A DNA stretch of 44,160 nt from the NCBI GenBank assembly GCA_013349295.1, contig DUZW01000026.1, positions 1-44,160 of the forward strand, written 5' to 3'. Positions 24,942-33,594 of the stretch are shown here, piece by piece. Positions within the stretch are counted from its first letter, which is position 1. Each line of letters begins with the position of its first letter. A program made the position numbers and the translations under genes. The stretch is from Deltaproteobacteria bacterium. GTDB taxonomy: Bacteria > Desulfobacterota > Desulfobulbia > Desulfobulbales > Desulfurivibrionaceae. A model generated the notes under the pieces. The model was not told where the DNA came from, searched no databases, and saw only the letters and a list, made by a program, of their open reading frames with translations.

Positions 24942-25406
24942 ATGGACATAATCGAGCAACGCACCCTTGGGAATAATATGACCTTGACGGTCTATGATCA
25001 GTCCAAGAAAATGGCTGGAGACCGGTGGCTGATCAAGATTATCTGCGAGGCGGAGCTTCCGGTTGACGAGGAGTTTTTTTCCCTTCTCTCCGAGGATGAT
25101 CTTGCCTTGCAGGCAGAGATTCGCGAGGCCATGGCGGGATCGGTAAAGTTTTCGGCCACCAAGGAGAGGACCTTTGTTGCCGAGACCGAACGGGCTTCAA
25201 TGGTGGAATGCATGGTGGCTGATATTTTGAGCAACATGGTGACCTATCTGAATCGGCCGGAATTTCCGGCAAAGCTCTTTGCTCGCAAATATGAGGAGCT
25301 CAGGATGGCCTGCTCCACGGCACGGCATTATCGGGGATTGCCGAACGAAGAGCATGAGATGGACGGTGATGACGGGCCTGCGGATTTTTCCGCCTGCTTT
25401 AAATAG
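24942..25406 (+). CDS. Unrecognised 154-aa acidic protein
   Basis: No family recognised. GAGGAG (24929-24934) lies seven bases before ATG 24942 and the codon pattern is good, so it is probably real. The protein is soluble, with an N-terminal strand-rich part (IIEQRTLGNNMTLTVYDQSK, DRWLIKIICEAELP) and a helical middle (ADILSNMVTYLN, FARKYEELRMACS). It has an acidic end, HEMDGDDGPADF. It stands alone between cysS (divergent) and serA. The leader contains a hairpin (CCTTG/CAAGG, 24868-24902) around the palindrome TGCATATGCA (24878-24887), which may bear on its regulation. Confidence 0.75.
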   Translation: MDIIEQRTLGNNMTLTVYDQSKKMAGDRWLIKIICEAELPVDEEFFSLLSEDDLALQAEIREAMAGSVKFSATKERTFVAETERASMVECMVADILSNMVTYLNRPEFPAKLFARKYEELRMACSTARHYRGLPNEEHEMDGDDGPADFSACFK

Positions 25407-25450
25407 TAGGAACAGGGCGGCAAGGGAGGGTTGTTGTCCAAGTTTTATTC

Positions 25451-25478
25451 TTGACAAACTTCCATGATCACATAATAT
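25451..25478 (+). promoter_or_regulatory. Probable promoter of serA
   Basis: Perfect TTGACA (25451-25456), 16-bp spacer, TAATAT (25473-25478). The leader to serA would be about 120 nt; no riboswitch motif was recognised in it. Confidence 0.58.
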
Positions 25479-25605
25479 TCGGGATTTTAGGTTGCCCGGA
25501 ATCTGGGCTGTTTTAGTTATTTTGGTCTGTGCTATCCGCGCCCTCTCTATTTGCCACGGTTCGGAAATGACTTTGGCCGCTTTTCATATACATTAAGGAG
25601 AAACA

Positions 25606-27213
25606 ATGAAAGTTCTGATCAGTGACAACCTGTCGCCCATTGGTGTTCAGATTCTCGAGGAGGCTGGGCTTGAGGTTGATGTGAAAACAGGCCTTTCCCC
25701 GGATGAGCTTAAAGCCATAATCCCTGAATACGACGGGTTGGTCATCCGTAGTGCTTCCAAGGTTACCGAGGAGATCATCGGTGCGGCTGAGAAGTTGCGG
25801 GTAGTCGGGCGCGCCGGTATTGGCCTTGATAATGTAAATATCCCCGCGGCAAGCAAGAAGGGGATCATCGTCATGAACGCCCCGGACGGCAACGCCACCA
25901 CCGCTGCGGAGCACGCCATTGCCATGATGATGTCGCTGACGAGAAACATCCCCCAGGCCACCGCCTCCATGAAGGAAGGCAAGTGGGAGAAGAAGAAGTT
26001 CTCCGGACGGGAAGTAACCGGCAAAACCGTGGGTATTGTCGGGATCGGGCGGATCGGCAGCATTTTTGCCGAGCGGGCCCAGGGGTTGAAGATGAAGGTT
26101 ATCGCCTTTGATCCCCACATGCCCAAGGAGCTGGTTGAGAAAATCGGCGTGGAACTGGTAAGCTTGGAAGATCTGTGCAAGCGGGCCGATTTTATCTCCG
26201 TGCATGTGCCGCTCACCAAGGAAACCAAGCACCTGATCTCCACCAAGGAATTTAAGCTGATGAAGAAAGAGTGTGTCTTCCTCGATTGTGCCCGGGGTGG
26301 CGTGGTTGATGAAGAGGCATTGTACCATGCTCTTAAGGATGGTGAGATCCGCGGGGCAGGGCTGGATGTTTTTGAGGTGGAACCCACCACCAAGGAAAAC
26401 TGCAAACTGCTGAGCCTGGATAATTTTATCTGCACCCCGCATCTGGGCGCATCTACCGCGGAGGCTCAGGAGAATGTCGCCGTGGCCATCGCCGAACAGG
26501 TTGCGGCCTATCTGCTCCGCGGCACCGTCACCAATGCGGTGAACGTGCCTTCCGTGAGCGCCGAGGTTCTTTCTCAAGTCGGCCCCTATATCACCCTGGC
26601 CGAGATGCTCGGTTCTTTTCACATGCAGATCGCCAAGGGCGGAGTGGAAGAGGTCAATATCGAGTTCTGCGGCGATCTTTCCGAGATGAACACCGCCCCG
26701 ATCACCGTTGCGTTCCTTAAGGGACTGTTTACCCCGATCTTGAAAGACGCGGTAAATTATGTAAATGCGCCGATCATCGCCCAGGAACGTGGTATTCGGG
26801 TGGTTGAGGCCAAAACCAGTAGGAGCGATGACTTCCTCAATCTGGTCACCATTCGGGTGAAAACCACCGAGGGCGAAAATGTCCTGGCCGGGACGGTGTT
26901 CGGTAAAAATGAGCCGCGTTTGGTCCGTCTTAACGGTTTCCGCATGGAAGCCCTGCCTGCCGGGCCCATGCTTTTTGTTCAGAACAACGATGTTCCCGGG
27001 GTTATCGGCTTGCTGGGCACCACCCTCGGCAATGACGGGGTGAACATCGCCAGAATGACCGTCGGCAAGCAGCGGGAAGGGGACATGAACCTCAACGTGA
27101 TTCTGCTGAACACCGATGGCATGGTTCCCAAGGCTCTGTTGGACAAGGTTCTTTCCCTGCCGAACATCAATGAAGCCATGGTGCTTGAGTTGCCTGAGTT
27201 GGTGAACGCCTAG
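25606..27213 (+). CDS. serA: D-3-phosphoglycerate dehydrogenase, long form with ASB and ACT domains
   Basis: A 535-residue enzyme oxidising 3-phosphoglycerate with NAD, the first step of serine synthesis. It starts MKVLISDNLSPIGVQILEEA. The Rossmann motif is VGIVGIGRIGSIFAERAQG, the active-site Arg is in DCARGGVVDEEAL, and the catalytic His is in CTPHLGASTAEAQ. After residue 315 come the intervening ASB domain and a C-terminal ACT domain (NNDVPGVIGLLGTTLGNDGV), the usual site of serine feedback in the family. TAAGGAG precedes ATG 25606. It is followed by a DUF1844 gene in 37 bases. The length is typical of the long type. Confidence 0.97.
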   Translation: MKVLISDNLSPIGVQILEEAGLEVDVKTGLSPDELKAIIPEYDGLVIRSASKVTEEIIGAAEKLRVVGRAGIGLDNVNIPAASKKGIIVMNAPDGNATTAAEHAIAMMMSLTRNIPQATASMKEGKWEKKKFSGREVTGKTVGIVGIGRIGSIFAERAQGLKMKVIAFDPHMPKELVEKIGVELVSLEDLCKRADFISVHVPLTKETKHLISTKEFKLMKKECVFLDCARGGVVDEEALYHALKDGEIRGAGLDVFEVEPTTKENCKLLSLDNFICTPHLGASTAEAQENVAVAIAEQVAAYLLRGTVTNAVNVPSVSAEVLSQVGPYITLAEMLGSFHMQIAKGGVEEVNIEFCGDLSEMNTAPITVAFLKGLFTPILKDAVNYVNAPIIAQERGIRVVEAKTSRSDDFLNLVTIRVKTTEGENVLAGTVFGKNEPRLVRLNGFRMEALPAGPMLFVQNNDVPGVIGLLGTTLGNDGVNIARMTVGKQREGDMNLNVILLNTDGMVPKALLDKVLSLPNINEAMVLELPELVNA

Positions 27214-27250
27214 TGTTTTTGTTTTCTCCTTCTGCCCATTGGGATAGCCC

Positions 27251-27565
27251 ATGACCGAAAACGAGAAAAACGAAAAGGGGTGCCCGGAGGGATATATCCG
27301 GCAAGGCTGCAACTGTGTGCTGCCGGAGGTAACCTTTACCACCCTGATTATGTCGTTGAATACCTCGGCTCTTTTTCATCTGGGAGAGATCCAGGATCCG
27401 GAAACCGGACAGTTCGGCAAGGATCTTGCCTTGGCCAAGCATACCATCAGCACCTTGCAGTTGCTGAAGGACAGGACCAAGGGGAATTTGACCGACAAGG
27501 AGGAGGAACTTCTGGGGCATGTGCTAGCCGACTTGAAGTTGCGGTATGTGAAAGCCAGCGGCTGA
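27251..27565 (+). CDS. DUF1844 domain protein
   Basis: A 104-residue protein. After a short charged start with three cysteines nearby (GCPEGYIRQGCNCVLPE), the DUF1844 core follows: VTFTTLIMSLNTSALFHLGE, then DLALAKHTISTLQLLKDRTK and NLTDKEEELLGHVLADLKL. The family is short and helical, with no known activity, and is common in Desulfobacterota and other bacteria. It sits directly after serA and is closed by a strong terminator, so it shares the serA transcript. The ribosome-binding site is weak (GGGATAG). Confidence 0.88.
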   Translation: MTENEKNEKGCPEGYIRQGCNCVLPEVTFTTLIMSLNTSALFHLGEIQDPETGQFGKDLALAKHTISTLQLLKDRTKGNLTDKEEELLGHVLADLKLRYVKASG

Positions 27566-27593
27566 CACTTTTTTCGCGCACTCGATACTCATG

Positions 27594-27634
27594 ATCGCCT
27601 GGTTTTCAATCTGTTGAAATCAGGCGATTTTTTT
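27594..27634 (+). terminator. Rho-independent terminator after the serA-DUF1844 unit
   Basis: ATCGCCTG (27594-27601) pairs with CAGGCGAT (27621-27628). TTTCAA/TTGAAA inside continues the stem past a bulge to a TCTG loop, and seven T follow. Confidence 0.9.
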
Positions 27635-27689
27635 GTGATAACGGGACAGGGGTACAGAACATTTGCCGATGATGAACAATGGAAGCCCG

Positions 27690-28562
27690 ATGGAACTGAG
27701 TTGCGAGGCTCCTGCAAAAATAAATCTCTATCTTGCCATCAAGGGCAAACGGGCCGATGGGTTCCACGACCTTGAAACAAGGATGGTTAAAATCACCCTT
27801 GGTGATCGTCTGCATCTTGCCCGGCGGGATTTCGGCATCACGGTGCAATGTCCTGAAAGCGACTTGCCCACCGGGGAAGGCAATCTTGTCTACCGAGCGG
27901 CCAAAAGTTTTTTTGCGGCAATGGGGACAGGCGGGGGGGTTCATATAGTCCTTGAAAAAAAGGTGCCGATCGCCGCTGGATTGGGAGGAGGAAGCAGTGA
28001 TGCTGCTGCGGTATTGCGAGGGCTGAACACGCTCTATGCCCTACCGTTTTCTGCCGGGCAGCTTGCCGATCTGGCGCGGCCACTGGGTGCCGACGTGCCT
28101 TTTTTTGTGCATGAATGTGTTGCCGCCTGGGCCACCGGGATCGGTGATGAGATCCATGTCGATGATATTTCCCTTTCCTGCTGGATCGTTTTGGTAAACC
28201 CTGGATTTCCCGTGTCCACCAAGTGGGTGTATGAGAATTTTACATTGACAACGGGTGGCAATCCATATATCTTAGGCCGCGACTTCGTGCATGGTAATGA
28301 TGCATGTGCCGGGCCGGGGAATCTTCCTTTATATAACGACTTAGAGGCCGTGACCATCGGGAAATATCCGGAGGTTGGCCGCATCAAAGATGAGCTCCTG
28401 GCTGATGGTGCCCACGGGGCATTGATGTCCGGCAGCGGCCCCACAGTGTTTGGTCTTTTTGAGAACGAGGCGCAAGCGCAAAAGAGCGTTGCTCGATTTG
28501 CAAAGCGTTTCGGTCGGAATGTCTTTCTTGCACGACCACTGAGCATACAGGCAAAGCATTAA
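27690..28562 (+). CDS. ispE: 4-diphosphocytidyl-2-C-methyl-D-erythritol kinase
   Basis: A 290-residue GHMP kinase of the non-mevalonate isoprenoid pathway. It shows the N-terminal CEAPAKINLYLAIKGKRADG, the ATP-binding glycine motif KKVPIAAGLGGGSSDAAA, the LGADVPFFVHE segment, and GALMSGSGPTVFGLF near the end. ATG 27690 aligns with the family start. In-frame ATG codons at 27669 and 27672 are also possible and have a more distant GGGG site. It is followed after five bases by tRNA-Gln, then prs, an order seen in related genomes. Confidence 0.94.
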   Translation: MELSCEAPAKINLYLAIKGKRADGFHDLETRMVKITLGDRLHLARRDFGITVQCPESDLPTGEGNLVYRAAKSFFAAMGTGGGVHIVLEKKVPIAAGLGGGSSDAAAVLRGLNTLYALPFSAGQLADLARPLGADVPFFVHECVAAWATGIGDEIHVDDISLSCWIVLVNPGFPVSTKWVYENFTLTTGGNPYILGRDFVHGNDACAGPGNLPLYNDLEAVTIGKYPEVGRIKDELLADGAHGALMSGSGPTVFGLFENEAQAQKSVARFAKRFGRNVFLARPLSIQAKH

Positions 28563-28567
28563 GGCGT

Positions 28568-28642
28568 TGGGGCGTCGTCAAGCGGTAAGACACAAGACTT
28601 TGACTCTTGCACTCGCAGGTTCGAATCCTGCCGCCCCAGCCA
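28568..28642 (+). tRNA. tRNA-Gln (anticodon TTG)
   Basis: A 75-nt cloverleaf. The acceptor stem is TGGGGCG/CGCCCCA, and the anticodon arm CAAGA-CTTTGAC-TCTTG gives anticodon TTG, reading CAA. The T arm is GCAGG-TTCGAAT-CCTGC. CCA is encoded (28640-28642). It begins five bases after the ispE stop and has no separate promoter visible, so it is likely cut from an ispE transcript. Confidence 0.97.
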
Positions 28643-28724
28643 TTTCATATCTTCATGGTGCGCAAGGCTTGCGGGGGCTATTCGAAGCCGTGAAAATAAT
28701 ACAACCCGAACTTCAGGCAACAGA

Positions 28725-29663
28725 ATGAAAGATATGAAGGTCTTTGCCGGTAACGCGAACCCTGCCCTGGCTGGTGATATTTGTAACTATCTCGGGGTGC
28801 CCCTCTCCAAGGCGGAAGTCCGTCGTTTCAGCGATGGAGAAATTTTTGTAGAGATAGGCGAAAACGTTCGCGGCCGTGATGTGTTCATTATTCAGCCGAC
28901 CTGTCCGCCCGTGAATGATCATCTCATGGAACTGGTAATCATGGTTGACGCCATGCGGCGCGCCTCCGCCCGGAGGATCACCGCGGTTCTTCCTTATTAC
29001 GGTTATGCCAGGCAGGATCGCAAGGTTGCACCCAGGGTCCCCATTACCGCCAAGGTTGTGGCTGAGATGATGATGGTTGTCGGGGTGCGGCGTGTTCTGA
29101 CCATGGACCTCCATGCCGGACAGATTCAGGGCTTTTTTAATATCCCGGTGGACAATTTGTTTGCCGCCCCGGTTCTGCTTGATTATATCTCGCAAAAATT
29201 ACAGAATGACGTGGTGATGGTATCTCCTGACGCCGGCGGGGTGGAGCGGACACGTGCATTTGCCAAGCGCTTGAACGCCAGTCTGGCCATTGTTGACAAA
29301 CGTCGGGAGCGGGCCAACGAATGCAAGGCGATGAACGTTATTGGAGATGTTGCCGGGAAGACCGCGATTTTGCTTGACGATATGGTCGATACCGCCGGAA
29401 CGCTGTGTGCGGGGGCCGATGCCCTCATTGACGCAGGGGCCAAGGAGGTATATGCTTGTTGTTCCCATGGGGTGCTTTCCGGGCCGGCCATCGATCGGTT
29501 GGAAAATTCAAAGATTAAAACCCTGATCATCACCGACAGTGTTCCTCTCAGCGAGGCTGCGCGGAATTGTTCGAAGATCAAGGTGCTTTCCGTTTGCAAA
29601 CTGCTGGGTGAGGCGATAAAGCGAATTCATAGTGAGGATTCTGTCAGTTCATTATTTGTGTAG
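28725..29663 (+). CDS. prs: Ribose-phosphate pyrophosphokinase (PRPP synthase)
   Basis: A 312-residue enzyme making PRPP from ribose 5-phosphate and ATP, the shared precursor of purines, pyrimidines, NAD, His and Trp. It has [32 protein letters not shown], the flexible loop [30 protein letters not shown] and the PRPP loop [13 protein letters not shown]. The start ATG 28725 has only a weak ribosome-binding site; ATG 28734 is also possible. It lies 82 bases after tRNA-Gln and is followed by rplY. PRPP from this enzyme feeds the PurN and PyrR pathways encoded further right. Confidence 0.97.
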   Translation: MKDMKVFAGNANPALAGDICNYLGVPLSKAEVRRFSDGEIFVEIGENVRGRDVFIIQPTCPPVNDHLMELVIMVDAMRRASARRITAVLPYYGYARQDRKVAPRVPITAKVVAEMMMVVGVRRVLTMDLHAGQIQGFFNIPVDNLFAAPVLLDYISQKLQNDVVMVSPDAGGVERTRAFAKRLNASLAIVDKRRERANECKAMNVIGDVAGKTAILLDDMVDTAGTLCAGADALIDAGAKEVYACCSHGVLSGPAIDRLENSKIKTLIITDSVPLSEAARNCSKIKVLSVCKLLGEAIKRIHSEDSVSSLFV

Positions 29664-29695
29664 TGAGAGAGACAGAGATATCTATAATAACCGGA

Positions 29696-29731
29696 GGCCA
29701 CTGTGTGCTATTGTGGCCGTTGCTGGTTTTT
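29696..29731 (+). terminator. Possible terminator or attenuating hairpin between prs and rplY
   Basis: GGCCAC (29696-29701) pairs with GTGGCC (29713-29718) around an 11-nt loop; a run of six T follows about seven bases later. The gap between stem and T-run weakens the case. rplY starts 36 bases on. Confidence 0.45.
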
Positions 29732-29766
29732 TGTTATGAGAATCAGTAAATGAGGAGGTCAGTTCA

Positions 29767-30336
29767 ATGTTACAAATCGATATGACGGCGCGGGTCCGGA
29801 AAACAGTTGGCAAAGGTGCGGCAAGGACAATGCGCAGGGCAGGGAATACCCCTGCTGTTATTTATGGTCCGCAGGGGGCGCCTCTTTCCCTGGAATGCAA
29901 CACCAAGGATCTCACCTTGGGGCTGCTTTCAATCCATCGCAAGAATGCCTTTATCAATCTTGAGATTGATGAAGACGGCAAAAAAACCCTTCGGCATGTT
30001 ATTACCCGTGAGATTCAAACCGATCCGGTGCAGGACAATGTTTTGCATGCCGATTTCTATGAGGTTTCGCTGGATAAGCCCATGGAATTCAAGGTGCCGT
30101 TGAAATATATCGGTAAGGCCAAGGGCGTTGATCTCGGTGGTGATATGACCATTGCCAGGAACAAGATTACCGTATCTGGCAAGTTGCTTGATATCCCCGA
30201 TGTCATCGAGGTTGATGTTGCTCCTCTGGATCGGGGTGTGGCTCTGACTTGCAAGGAAATTACTCTCTCTGCCGGCGTGACCCTCGTGACTGACCCGAAT
30301 GCTGTTTGCGTTTCTATCTCCGGCGTCGCAGAGTAA
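29767..30336 (+). CDS. rplY: 50S ribosomal protein L25 (general stress protein Ctc type)
   Basis: A 189-residue long-form L25/TL5/Ctc protein that binds 5S rRNA. The N-terminal L25 domain runs to about residue 95 (TVGKGAARTMRRAGNTPAVIYG, split at the family motif GKGAAR). The C-terminal beta domain includes VPLKYIGKAKGVDLGGDM and VIEVDVAPLDRGVAL. AGGAGG precedes ATG 29767 by several bases. It sits between prs and pth, the standard order in many bacteria, and is followed by a strong terminator. Confidence 0.96.
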   Translation: MLQIDMTARVRKTVGKGAARTMRRAGNTPAVIYGPQGAPLSLECNTKDLTLGLLSIHRKNAFINLEIDEDGKKTLRHVITREIQTDPVQDNVLHADFYEVSLDKPMEFKVPLKYIGKAKGVDLGGDMTIARNKITVSGKLLDIPDVIEVDVAPLDRGVALTCKEITLSAGVTLVTDPNAVCVSISGVAE

Positions 30337-30373
30337 AACGTCTGGAATAACATCTTTTCAATACATTGTGGTT

Positions 30374-30418
30374 AAAGCCGATGAGAGGAGCTTCCTTTTT
30401 TCGGCTTTTTATTTTTTT
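30374..30418 (+). terminator. Rho-independent terminator after rplY
   Basis: AAAGCCGA (30374-30381) pairs with TCGGCTTT (30401-30408), with an inner AGGA/TCCT helix in the loop. T-rich sequence runs to 30418. Confidence 0.85.
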
Positions 30419-30476
30419 GGATCAGGCAGGGCCTGAAGGCTTTCGCTGTTAGTTTGATCGGATAGAGGGAAATATC

Positions 30477-31046
30477 GTGTACGTCGTGGTTGGCCTGGGA
30501 AATCCAGGGAAAGAATATGCTGCTACCCGGCATAATATCGGTTTTATTTTTCTAGATTATCTGGCGGAAAAATACCGGTTCGTTTTCAAGGGAACAAAAT
30601 GGCAGGCGGAAACGGCGAAGGATATGTCTTGGGGGTATCCCGTTCTTTTTGTTAAGCCGCAGACCTATATGAACAGAAGCGGCACGGCGGTAAGGGCGGT
30701 TGCCGATTTTTATCAGGTTGATTTTAAAAAAATTATCGTGATTCACGACGATCTTGATCTTCCCTTGGGACGTACCAAGATCATGGTAAACCGGGGAGCA
30801 GGCGGTCATAACGGGATCCGTTCCCTGATTGAGCATCTTGGCGGCAATGACTTCGTACGGGTGCGGGTGGGGATCGGGCGGCCGGATAACGCAGAGCGGG
30901 TGAGCGATTTTGTGCTTTCTCGTTTCGGGCAGGAAGAAGCGCCGATGGTATTAGACGAACTTCAGCGTATTGAGAACGGTGTCCGCCTTGTCATGGAAGA
31001 AGGGTTGGCCGTTGCCATGAATCGTGTCAATTCTGATCAGAACTAG
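30477..31046 (+). CDS. pth: Peptidyl-tRNA hydrolase
   Basis: A 189-residue enzyme that frees tRNA from peptidyl-tRNA dropped by ribosomes. It shows VVGLGNPGKEYAATRHNIGF with the catalytic His at about 20, FVKPQTYMNRSG, VIHDDLDLPLG with the catalytic Asp region, GAGGHNGIRSLIEHLG and RVGIGRP. The start is GTG 30477 with AGAGGG upstream; no ATG fits the conserved N-terminus. A terminator separates it from rplY, so it needs its own start of transcription, but no clear promoter was found in the 58 bases between. Confidence 0.96.
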   Translation: MYVVVGLGNPGKEYAATRHNIGFIFLDYLAEKYRFVFKGTKWQAETAKDMSWGYPVLFVKPQTYMNRSGTAVRAVADFYQVDFKKIIVIHDDLDLPLGRTKIMVNRGAGGHNGIRSLIEHLGGNDFVRVRVGIGRPDNAERVSDFVLSRFGQEEAPMVLDELQRIENGVRLVMEEGLAVAMNRVNSDQN

Positions 31047-31084
31047 TATAACACACCGTAATATCATTGTTTTTTAAGTTTGAA

Positions 31085-31112
31085 TTGATAATTCTGTGAT
31101 GTGTGGTATAAT
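31085..31112 (+). promoter_or_regulatory. Strong sigma-70-like promoter of carD
   Basis: TTGATA (31085-31090), 16-bp spacer, TATAAT (31107-31112) with an extended -10 TG at 31104-31105. It lies about 90 bases upstream of the carD start. Confidence 0.62.
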
Positions 31113-31204
31113 GACTCCTAATCTTCATTTCTTCGCCGGTGTTGGAATGCTTCCTTGTTGTAAAAGGAACTGGGTGTTTCATAATTGACGAAAGGGAGGC
31201 ACGT

Positions 31205-31690
31205 GTGTTTAACGTTGGTGATATGGCAGTATATCCGGCCCATGGCGTTGGCAAAATTGAATCCATCGAGCAACGGCAGGTCGGGGACAAGCAGCAATCT
31301 TTTTATGTGATGAAGATTCTCGATTCAAGCATGGTGATCATGATACCAACGGTCAGTTGCCAGAATGTCGGACTGAGAAGCATTATCAGCTCCGAGGATG
31401 TAAGCAAAATTTATGACATTTTGAATGAAAAGGATGTGGCAATCGTCTCCCAGCCTTGGAATCAGCGGTACCGGGAGTACATGGAAAAAATCAAAACCGG
31501 TTCGGTCTATGAAATTGCCGCAGTGCTTCGTGATCTTTTTCTCTTGCGTGTGGATAAGGATCTTTCTTTTGGCGAACGCAAGATGATGGATACCGCTAAA
31601 AGCCTTTTGGTGAAAGAAATCGCTCTTGCCAATGAATTTAATGAAACCGAGATGCAGGTTGAAAAGAACATCGAGCAGATTTTTTCTTGA
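31205..31690 (+). CDS. carD: CarD-family transcription regulator
   Basis: A 161-residue CarD/CdnL/TRCF-type protein. The N-terminal RNA-polymerase-interacting Tudor-like domain reads FNVGDMAVYPAHGVGKIESI, and a helical C-terminal domain that contacts promoter DNA follows (RYREYMEKIKTG, VLRDLFLLRVDKDLSFGER). CarD stabilises open complexes, notably at rRNA promoters. The start is GTG 31205, with GGGAGG (31194-31199) five bases upstream. The frame stays open back to 31139, but the extra residues do not resemble the family. It has its own promoter. A short hairpin with a T-run (31701-31731) may end the transcript. Confidence 0.93.
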   Translation: MFNVGDMAVYPAHGVGKIESIEQRQVGDKQQSFYVMKILDSSMVIMIPTVSCQNVGLRSIISSEDVSKIYDILNEKDVAIVSQPWNQRYREYMEKIKTGSVYEIAAVLRDLFLLRVDKDLSFGERKMMDTAKSLLVKEIALANEFNETEMQVEKNIEQIFS

Positions 31691-31843
31691 TTCTGTACTG
31701 TAGGCCGATGATGTAGCCTTGTAATTTTTTTCCGTAGTATCCCCGCCTGTGCTATCATCCGGTAGCATGGGTGTTTTTTTTTATGCGCTGATTTTTTCCC
31801 TCAGTCTAAGCACATGATTCAACTATTTTCTCCCTGTGAGCCT

Positions 31844-32779
31844 ATGACGCAGAATCGCCTATTTATCGTCGAGAAGGGAGGGCAACGTCTTGATTTGTAT
31901 CTGGCAAGCCAATTCGACAGTGAAGGGTTGACGCGTTCGCGGCTTCAGCAACTTATTCGAGCCGGAATGGTTCTGGTGAACGGCTCTGCCTTGAAGGCCA
32001 AGTATCTTCTTCAGGTTGGGGACAGACTTACGGTAACAATCCCTCCGGGAACCCCTTCCGAGTTGGTTGCCGAGCCGGTCGAATTTGTCACTCTGCATGA
32101 AGATGATGATCTCATTGTTCTCGTTAAACCCCCCGGTGTTGTTGTGCATCCAGCTTCCGGCCACAGCACGGCAACTCTGGTGCATGGGCTTCTCTATCAT
32201 TGCGGCGGGTTATCCGGGATGAATGGGGAACTGCGCCCCGGTATCGTCCATCGCCTTGATAAAGACACCTCCGGCATCATGGTTGTTGCTAAAACCGATT
32301 TTGCCCATCAGGCGCTGGCCGACCAGTTCAAGCGGCGCGAGGTGAAAAAGATCTATCAAGCTCTTGTCGATGGTAGCCCGATCAGTCAATCCGGCAGGGT
32401 CGATCTGCCCATTGGCCGTCATCCCGTCCATCGGAAAAAAATGGCGATTCGGGAAGATGGCCGAGAGGCCGTGACCAACTGGCGGGTTCTGGAGAGATTT
32501 GCCCAAGGCTTGACCCTTCTTGAACTTGGCCTTGAAACCGGCCGCACCCATCAAATCCGCGTACACATGGCTGCCCTCTCGCATCCTGTTGCCGGGGATT
32601 CGGTTTATGGTCGGAAAAATTCCCACTACCTGGAAATGGGTATTACCCGTCAATGTCTGCATGCGCATACTTTGGCCTTCCGTCATCCTCGAACCGGGGA
32701 GAATTTGCAGTTTACCGCACCGCTTTGGGGGGATATCCTGAATACTCTTGAGTTGTTGCGGCGGACGGGTGGCCTTTAG
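31844..32779 (+). CDS. rluD: RluD-type 23S rRNA pseudouridine synthase
   Basis: A 311-residue RluA-family enzyme. An N-terminal S4 RNA-binding domain (RSRLQQLIRAGMVLVNG) is joined to the synthase domain, with VLVKPPGVVVHP and the catalytic Asp in IVHRLDKDTSGIMVVAK. LLELGLETGRTHQIRVHM and HPVAGDSVYG follow. The S4 domain and sequence style fit RluD, which modifies helix 69 of 23S rRNA, though RluC-type activity cannot be ruled out. ATG 31844 is preferred (MTQNRLFIVEKGG); ATG 31814 ten codons earlier is the alternative. Confidence 0.92.
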   Translation: MTQNRLFIVEKGGQRLDLYLASQFDSEGLTRSRLQQLIRAGMVLVNGSALKAKYLLQVGDRLTVTIPPGTPSELVAEPVEFVTLHEDDDLIVLVKPPGVVVHPASGHSTATLVHGLLYHCGGLSGMNGELRPGIVHRLDKDTSGIMVVAKTDFAHQALADQFKRREVKKIYQALVDGSPISQSGRVDLPIGRHPVHRKKMAIREDGREAVTNWRVLERFAQGLTLLELGLETGRTHQIRVHMAALSHPVAGDSVYGRKNSHYLEMGITRQCLHAHTLAFRHPRTGENLQFTAPLWGDILNTLELLRRTGGL

Positions 32780-32834
32780 GAGCCGTTAGGAAATTATATG
32801 TCTTCTGGTCATGTTGTTACGGTTTCTTATGCCG

Positions 32835-32861
32835 TTCTTGCCATCCGGTTGATGATATAAT
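32835..32861 (+). promoter_or_regulatory. Possible promoter of coaE
   Basis: A consensus TATAAT (32856-32861) with extended TG (32853-32854) has TTCTTG (32835-32840) 15 bp upstream. The -35 is weak. Confidence 0.42.
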
Positions 32862-32899
32862 ATTTTACAACGACTTGGATTTCTTGCGAGGGGGGAACA

Positions 32900-33556
32900 G
32901 TGGCACAGGAGGTGCAAACATCGGTGGTTGCCATCACCGGAGGGATGGGCTCCGGCAAGAGTTCCGTGGCTGCGTATCTGTCTGAAATCGGCGGGGCAAC
33001 GGGACTCAATGCCGATACTATTTGCCGTCGGCTACTTGCACCTGGGGATTCCGGTTGGCTGGCCGTGCGCACGGCGTTTGGCGAGAGGTTTTTTTTGCCG
33101 GACCAAACCATTGATCGCCCCCTGCTGCGCAAGGTTCTTTTTGAGGATCAAGAATTCAGGCTGGAACTCAACACCCTTCTGCACCCCTTGGTGCGAAAGG
33201 AGATATGTGCTTGTATCGAGCAGGAGATTGATTTTCTTGCCAAAGCCAACTCCCCGTCGCAGGCGCTGTTTGTGGTCGAAGTCCCCCTCCTGTACGAGGC
33301 GCACTGGGAGCATGATTTTTCACCGGTTGTGGTGGTATATGCAGATGAAAAAACCTGTCTGCGGAGAATCATGCTTCGTGACAGGATAAGCGTGGCTGAG
33401 GCCGAAAAAGCGATCCAGGCACAGATGCCCTTGCCGCACAAGGCCCTGCTCGCCGATCATGTTATTGATAACAGCGGATCCTGGCCTGACACTTGTTTGC
33501 AGATCCTGCATCTGCGGAATCTGTTATGGGGAGGGATTGGTTGTGGCGGCGGATGA
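32900..33556 (+). CDS. coaE: Dephospho-CoA kinase
   Basis: A 218-residue P-loop kinase for the last step of coenzyme A synthesis. Walker A is ITGGMGSGKSS. LNADTICRRLL takes the place of the usual DAD-x-x-R motif, and HPLVRKEI, VVEVPLLYEA and LRRIMLRDRIS with the lid follow. The GTG start at 32900 has GAGGGGGG four bases upstream; no ATG fits. The tail is unusual, rich in Gly and Cys (LWGGIGCGGG). It lies 120 bases after the pseudouridine synthase and converges on folE2. Confidence 0.92.
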   Translation: MAQEVQTSVVAITGGMGSGKSSVAAYLSEIGGATGLNADTICRRLLAPGDSGWLAVRTAFGERFFLPDQTIDRPLLRKVLFEDQEFRLELNTLLHPLVRKEICACIEQEIDFLAKANSPSQALFVVEVPLLYEAHWEHDFSPVVVVYADEKTCLRRIMLRDRISVAEAEKAIQAQMPLPHKALLADHVIDNSGSWPDTCLQILHLRNLLWGGIGCGGG

Positions 33557-33594
33557 TTTCGTAGGAAAATTGGGCGGCTGGAGTTAACTAAAGC

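Noticed and set aside
25513..27342. A 609-codon minus-strand open frame opposite serA
   Set aside because: Antisense shadow; the forward strand encodes all serA motifs in order.
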